From assembly GCA_040882605.1 (NCBI GenBank), contig JBBEAY010000034.1, positions 1-64,000 of the forward strand: a stretch of 64,000 bases of DNA, read 5' to 3'. How positions within the stretch are numbered: the first letter of the stretch is position 1; every line of letters starts with the position of its first letter. The position numbers and the translations under genes are program-made. Source of the DNA: JAOUEA01 sp040882605 (GTDB lineage: Bacteria; Actinomycetota; UBA4738; HRBIN12). Below are positions 59,739 through 64,000 of this stretch, in pieces. Below the pieces are notes generated by a model. That model saw only the letters and a list, made by a program, of their open reading frames with translations, was not told where the DNA came from and searched no databases.

Positions 59739-60896
59739 CTACCGTTCCTCGATGATCTCGGCGGCGCGCTGGCGCGCCCATGTGTCTGCGCGTTCGATGC
59801 TGACGATCGAGACCACCGAGGCGGGCTCGTGCTCGTCGACCACGGTCTGTACCAGCTCGACGATGCGGGTGAGCGCGATCTTGCCCTCGAGGAAGGCCAT
59901 GACCGCCACCTCGTTGGCCGCGTTCATCACCGCCGGGAAGGTCGAGCCCAAGCCGCCGACGCGGTACGCGAGGTCGACCGCGGGGAACGCCTCACGGTCG
60001 ACCGGTTCGAAGTTGAGCGGACGCTCGGTGAGCGGCACGGGCTCGACGCCCGTCGGCAGACGCTCGGGCCAGGCGAGCGCGAGCTGGATCGGCAGACGCA
60101 TGTCGGGAGTGGCCATCTCGGCCCGGATGCTTCCATCTCGGAACTCGGCCATGGCGTGCACGATGCCCTCGGGGTGTATCAGCACGTGGATCGAGGAGTA
60201 CTCGAGGTCGAACAGATAGTGCGCCTCGATCACCTCGAGGCCCTTGTTCATGAGGGTCGCCGAGTCGATCGTGATCTTCGGCCCCATCGACCACACCGGG
60301 TGCTGCAGGGCTTCCTTCACGCTCGCCCGAGTGAGCTCGTTGCGGGTCCAGCCGCGGAACGGTCCACCCGAGCCGGTGAGCACTACGCGCTTGATGTCCT
60401 CACGCCGCTCCCCTCGCATCGCCATCGCAAGCGCGGCATGCTCGGAGTCGACGGGCAGCAATCGCTCGGGCTCACCCTTGATCAGGTCGGTCACGAGCTC
60501 GCCTCCGACCACGAGGCTCTCCTTGTTGGCCAGCGCGAGCGTCTTTCCCGATTGCAGCACCGCGAGCGTGGGAGCGAGCCCCGCGGAACCCACCAGGGCG
60601 TTCAGCACCATGTCGGCTTCGGTCTCATCCGCGAGCCGCTCGGCGGCGTCGGGCCCCTCGATGATCTCGACGCCTGGCACGGTGCCGATCTTCTGTTTCA
60701 CGTCGCCCGCCGCGGTCTCGTCGGCGATCGCAACGACCGGAGGCAGGAACTCCCGGATCTGGCCCACCAGCAGCTCGAGGTTCGCACCCGCAGCCGACAG
60801 GCCGACCACCTTGAACCGATCGGGGTGATGGCGCACCACGTCGAGCGCCTGCGTGCCGACCGACCCCGTGGACCCGAGGATCGTCAACGATCTCAT
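59739..60896 (-). CDS. dxr: 1-deoxy-D-xylulose 5-phosphate reductoisomerase
   Basis: The committed, NADPH-dependent step of the methylerythritol phosphate pathway. The 385-residue protein starts with the dinucleotide motif LTILGSTGSVGTQAL. It contains ALANKESLVVGGELV and VDSEHAALAMAM, the metal-binding acidic residues, and the LTGSGGPFRGW loop. TAGGCT (60909-60904) ends seven bases before the ATG at 60896, suggesting a leaderless transcript that also covers rseP. Confidence 0.97.
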   Translation of the reverse strand: MRSLTILGSTGSVGTQALDVVRHHPDRFKVVGLSAAGANLELLVGQIREFLPPVVAIADETAAGDVKQKIGTVPGVEIIEGPDAAERLADETEADMVLNALVGSAGLAPTLAVLQSGKTLALANKESLVVGGELVTDLIKGEPERLLPVDSEHAALAMAMRGERREDIKRVVLTGSGGPFRGWTRNELTRASVKEALQHPVWSMGPKITIDSATLMNKGLEVIEAHYLFDLEYSSIHVLIHPEGIVHAMAEFRDGSIRAEMATPDMRLPIQLALAWPERLPTGVEPVPLTERPLNFEPVDREAFPAVDLAYRVGGLGSTFPAVMNAANEVAVMAFLEGKIALTRIVELVQTVVDEHEPASVVSIVSIERADTWARQRAAEIIEER

Positions 60897-60961
60897 GGGT
60901 TCAAGCCTACCCCGAGCCCGGCGGAACGCTCGGAACGGGCGAAGGCGGAGTGCCGGCAGGC

Positions 60962-62704
60962 TCAGACGATGATGATGCGATACAGGAAGAACGCGGCAGG
61001 CGCCACGAACAACACCGAGTCGATGCGATCGAGCACCCCGCCGTGACCGGGCAAGATGCTTCCCATGTCCTTGATGCCCATATCGCGCTTCACCAGCGAC
61101 TCGGCCAGGTCGCCGAAGGTCGCCGCGGCGGCGACCACCAGCCCGAGCAGCAACGCCTCGATCTGCTGAGCCTCGAACGGAGCGACGAACGAGGTCACGA
61201 GCGTGACCGCGACCACGACGGTGACGAGCGAACCGACGATGACGCCCTCGACTGACTTGTTCGGACTCACCGTCGGCGCAAGCGGCCGTTCGAAGAACTG
61301 CCCGCCCCACACCGACCCCGAGAGGAAAGCGGCCGTGTCGTAGACGAACGTCAGACCGATCACGCTCAACACGAGCGATACACCGCTCTCACCCTCGAGC
61401 AGCACCAGCAGGTAGCTGCCGAGCAGCGGTACCCAAGCCATGTTCACCACGGTGAGGCCGATGTTGGCGGTGACGTCCTTACGCCCGGTCGAAGGCCCGG
61501 ACATGAACCACAGGAACGTGGCTGCCACGCCCAGGGCGAACATCGCGAGCACGGCGCTCTCACCCCGGAAGTACGCGGCGGCGAGCATCAGCGCCCCGGC
61601 GATAAGACCCACGGCGGTCGCGGGCTGTCGGTGATGCTTGACCATGACCCCGAACAGCTCTCCCTGGGCCAGCAGCACGATCGCGGCCGCGAGCAGCCCG
61701 AACAACCAGTCGCCGATCAGCAGAGCGGCGAGCGCTGCGATCGCGAGGATGCCGCCTGTCAGGAACGCCGCCGGTACGTCGCGCTCGTCGGGCGCCGGAC
61801 CTCGGCGATCGACCTCGAGCGCTCCGGGTTCCTGCCAGCTCGGGCCTCCAAGCCCTTCGGCGCCGACCATGACCGTCTCGTGCTCGGGCTCCGGCTCGGC
61901 CAGGTCGGAGAGGATGTCGTGCTCCACCTCGTCGGGCCCGAGCTCACCGAGCATCGCACCGCCCGCCCCGGGCGCCACCGCCGATCCGTCGTCCCAGCCC
62001 ACCGAGCCACCGACCTGCGCCTGCTCAGGTTCCTCGTCGGTTCCGGCCGTGTCCACCGAAGGCGAAAGGTAGCCCGAGGACCCGGTCTGATCATCGGGAG
62101 ACTCGACGTCGCCCATCAGCTCGTCGATCGTCGCGATGGGGGCCGTCTCGGTGCCCAGATCGTCCTCACCTACCAGCGTCGCCTCCGCATACTCACCGTC
62201 GTCGTCGGCCACGATCTCCCACCCCGTCTCGCTCTCGGGCTCATCTACGTCATCGCCTCGCGCGAACAGACCGGCTTGTCCCGGGACCGGCTCGACGGAC
62301 CCGGGGATCTGGTCCTCGTCGATGACGTCACCGACCTCGACGACATACTCCGACCCTTCTTCCTCGGACCCATTGTCGGCATCGAGCTCGTCGTCGACGT
62401 CGATGCCCTCGATCGTCTCGAGCACGGTCGTGTCGTACCAATCCTCATCGTCGATCTCTTCACCCTCGAGATCGCCTGCTTGGTCGCGTGCTTGGTCACC
62501 GTCACCGCCACCGGCCTCGGTCTGCGGGGGCTGGGTAACCGGCATGGACGCGGGATCGTTGGTCCTCACGGAGACGTGCTCCTCGCTGGGGGTCTCTCGA
62601 GAACCGGCCGAAGCGGGCTCGTCCCATTCCACGTCCTTGATGGGCGCGAAGAACTTGTCGAGATCCTCGAACAGGTCGTCGCCATCGCTCTTGTCGCCCG
62701 CCAC
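60962..62704 (-). CDS. cdsA: Phosphatidate cytidylyltransferase with long acidic N-terminal extension
   Basis: CdsA makes CDP-diacylglycerol, the precursor of membrane phospholipids. The C-terminal 270 residues are the membrane domain with several helices and the family signature (LVKRDMGIKDMGSILPGHGGVLDRIDS, near 545-570). Ahead of it are about 310 residues of very acidic, Asp/Glu/Gly-rich sequence, likely disordered, which is far longer than a typical CdsA start. It begins LFEDLDKFFAPIKDVEW and is one continuous frame. The start is GTG at 62704, sharing one base with the frr stop. Confidence 0.93.
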   Translation of the reverse strand: MAGDKSDGDDLFEDLDKFFAPIKDVEWDEPASAGSRETPSEEHVSVRTNDPASMPVTQPPQTEAGGGDGDQARDQAGDLEGEEIDDEDWYDTTVLETIEGIDVDDELDADNGSEEEGSEYVVEVGDVIDEDQIPGSVEPVPGQAGLFARGDDVDEPESETGWEIVADDDGEYAEATLVGEDDLGTETAPIATIDELMGDVESPDDQTGSSGYLSPSVDTAGTDEEPEQAQVGGSVGWDDGSAVAPGAGGAMLGELGPDEVEHDILSDLAEPEPEHETVMVGAEGLGGPSWQEPGALEVDRRGPAPDERDVPAAFLTGGILAIAALAALLIGDWLFGLLAAAIVLLAQGELFGVMVKHHRQPATAVGLIAGALMLAAAYFRGESAVLAMFALGVAATFLWFMSGPSTGRKDVTANIGLTVVNMAWVPLLGSYLLVLLEGESGVSLVLSVIGLTFVYDTAAFLSGSVWGGQFFERPLAPTVSPNKSVEGVIVGSLVTVVVAVTLVTSFVAPFEAQQIEALLLGLVVAAAATFGDLAESLVKRDMGIKDMGSILPGHGGVLDRIDSVLFVAPAAFFLYRIIIV

Positions 62705-63264
62705 TAGACCTCCATGAGCTCCTGCTCCTTGTGGCTCTGGATCTCATCGATCCCGGCCACGTGCCGATCGGTCAGCTTCTGGAGCTCCTTCTCGCCTCGC
62801 ACCAAGTCATCTTGGGAGATGCCGCCCTCACGCTCAAGCTTCTCCATATCTTCCTTGGCGTGGCGCCGAACGTTACGAACGGCCACCCTGCCCTCCTCGG
62901 CGCGCGTATGCACCTGTTTCACGAGATCCCTGCGGCGCTCCTCGGTGAGCGACGGGAACGAGAGCCGGATCACCTGTCCGTCGTTCGACGGCGTGATGCC
63001 GAGGTCGCTGGACTGGATCGCCTTCTCGATCGCCCCGATCGCGCCCCTGTCGAACGGCTGCACGACGAGCAAGCGGGGTTCCGGCACGTTCACCGATGCG
63101 AGCTGGTTGAGCGGGACCGGAGTGCCGTAATACTCCACGGTCACCCGGTTCAGCACGGCCGGGGTCGCACGACCGGTCCGGACCGCGGAGAGCTCGTCCT
63201 TGAGATGCGTGACGGCTTGTTCCATCTTGTGCTCGGCGTCCTTCAGGCTGGAATCGATCGTCAT
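62704..63264 (-). CDS. frr: Ribosome recycling factor
   Basis: Splits post-termination ribosomes with EF-G. The 186-residue protein shows the family segments ELSAVRTGRATPAVLNRVTVEYYGTPVPLNQLASVNVPEPR, IRLSFPSLTEERRRDLVKQVH and the C-terminal EKELQKLTDRHVAGIDEIQSHKEQELMEV. Length is standard. It follows pyrH by nine bases, the usual order. Confidence 0.97.
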   Translation of the reverse strand: MTIDSSLKDAEHKMEQAVTHLKDELSAVRTGRATPAVLNRVTVEYYGTPVPLNQLASVNVPEPRLLVVQPFDRGAIGAIEKAIQSSDLGITPSNDGQVIRLSFPSLTEERRRDLVKQVHTRAEEGRVAVRNVRRHAKEDMEKLEREGGISQDDLVRGEKELQKLTDRHVAGIDEIQSHKEQELMEV

Positions 63265-63273
63265 CGGACTCCT

Positions 63274-64000
63274 TCAGTGCACGAGGGTGCCGATAGGCTC
63301 GCCGTTCACCACGCGCCTGATATTGCCCTCTTCGCGCAGGTTGAAGACGATGATCGGCAGCTTGTTCTCCATGCACAGTGAGATCGCGGTGGCGTCCATC
63401 ACTTGGTAGCCCTCTTTGAGCACCTCGACGTATTCGATCTCATCGAAGCGCTCGGCCGAGGCGTCGAGCACCGGGTCGGCGGTGTAGACGCCATCGACCT
63501 TCGTGCCCTTGAGCAGCGCGTCGGCGCCGATCTCGAGCGCGCGTTGCGCGGCACAGGTGTCGGTCGAGAAGTACGGCACACCGAGGCCGGCCGCGAAGAT
63601 CACCACACGGCCCTTCTCGAGGTGTCGACGAGCGCGCAGCGGGATGAACGGCTCCGCGAGTTGGGTCATCGAGATGGCTGTCTGCACCCTCGTCGTGACG
63701 TGGATCTTCTCGAGCGCGTCCTGCAAGGCCAGCGCGTTCATCACCGTGGCGAGCATGCCCATGTAGTCGGCGCGGTTGCGATCGATGCCCGGCGCCTGAC
63801 GGCCACGCCAGATGTTGCCACCGCCCACCACCACGGCGGTCTGTACGCCGAGATCGACCACCTCGGCGAGCTGCCGGGCGACCAGCGCGGTCGCTTCGGT
63901 GTTGATGCCGGACTCGGCACCGGCGGGAGCGAAGGCCTCACCGGAGAGCTTCAACAGCACGCGCCCGTACTGGGCCCGCGGTGTGCCTCCGTCCTCCTCG
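63274..64000 (-). CDS. pyrH: Uridylate kinase (5' end outside the window)
   Basis: Phosphorylates UMP to UDP. The visible part has the amino-acid-kinase fold motifs RVLLKLSGEAFA, VVVGGGNIWRG, the STDTCAAQRALEIGADALLKGTKVDGVYTADP block and a C-terminal KLPIIVFNL. A GTG at 63960 would cut off the first strand. The frame reads on without a start codon through AQYGRVLLKL to the window edge, so the true start lies beyond 64000. It is the first seen gene of the pyrH-frr-cdsA set. Confidence 0.96.
   Translation of the reverse strand, partial: EEDGGTPRAQYGRVLLKLSGEAFAPAGAESGINTEATALVARQLAEVVDLGVQTAVVVGGGNIWRGRQAPGIDRNRADYMGMLATVMNALALQDALEKIHVTTRVQTAISMTQLAEPFIPLRARRHLEKGRVVIFAAGLGVPYFSTDTCAAQRALEIGADALLKGTKVDGVYTADPVLDASAERFDEIEYVEVLKEGYQVMDATAISLCMENKLPIIVFNLREEGNIRRVVNGEPIGTLVH

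Overview
The window is GC-rich bacterial chromosome and is almost entirely housekeeping. It most resembles an actinomycete outside the well-studied orders. Pointers are: a class II (B12-dependent) ribonucleotide reductase with NrdR; a LysM division-inhibitor gene divergent from lexA; actinobacterial-type SOS boxes (CGAAC-N4-GTTCG); a DUF222/HNH gene; a TIGR03086 (mycothiol-type) protein; a PIG-L/MshB-like deacetylase; and both RNase J and RNase Y. The exact class cannot be fixed from this sequence alone. No prophage, insertion sequence, CRISPR array or defence island was found.

Layout. 1-4429 (minus): tRNA-Gly, dut, a VOC protein, nrdJ and nrdR, with NrdR boxes before both nrdJ and nrdR. 4491-6231: the SOS pair (LysM protein / lexA) around three LexA boxes, then a secreted RTX-repeat protein. 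6406-7398: a SIS-domain sugar-phosphate protein. 7410-15070 (minus): a tightly overlapping run miaB-miaA-dapF-dapE-dapC-dapD-hflX. 15192-17405: a large coiled-coil protein of unknown role. 17407-23741 (minus): rny, recX, recA, thpR, cinA and a RodZ-like protein. 23780-25317 (plus): ppa, an acetyltransferase and a hypothetical gene. 25349-32119 (minus): ftsK, two broken genes (VOC and DUF222/HNH), RNase J and dapA. 32183-34384: a cobalamin adenosyltransferase and small envelope or unknown genes.

34421-51610 (minus) is the conserved translation and RNA block: PIG-L, dapB, M16 protease, pnp, rpsO, DUF1003, TauE, ribF, a broken flippase-like gene, truB, nrnA, rbfA, DUF503, infB, ylxR, nusA, rimP and proS. 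51679-54544 (plus) is a trp locus (promoter, leader peptide, attenuator, trpE, trpG) followed by a TIGR03086 protein. 54780-64000 (minus) holds ispG, yjbQ, a two-component system, rseP, dxr, cdsA, frr and pyrH (cut by the window end).

How the genes work together. dapA, dapB, dapD, dapC, dapE and dapF give the whole succinylase route to meso-diaminopimelate, for lysine and cell wall. The adenosyltransferase can make the cofactor that NrdJ needs. recA, lexA and the LysM gene form an SOS core. pnp, rny, rnj, rpsO, rbfA, nusA, infB and rimP form an RNA-decay and translation set. Many genes start about 6-9 nt after a TANNNT-like hexamer, so leaderless transcripts look common. The most informative finds are regulatory: a trp leader peptide with attenuator, paired NrdR boxes over the nrdJ promoter, and LexA boxes fitted into promoters. 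No convincing unknown multi-gene system was found.
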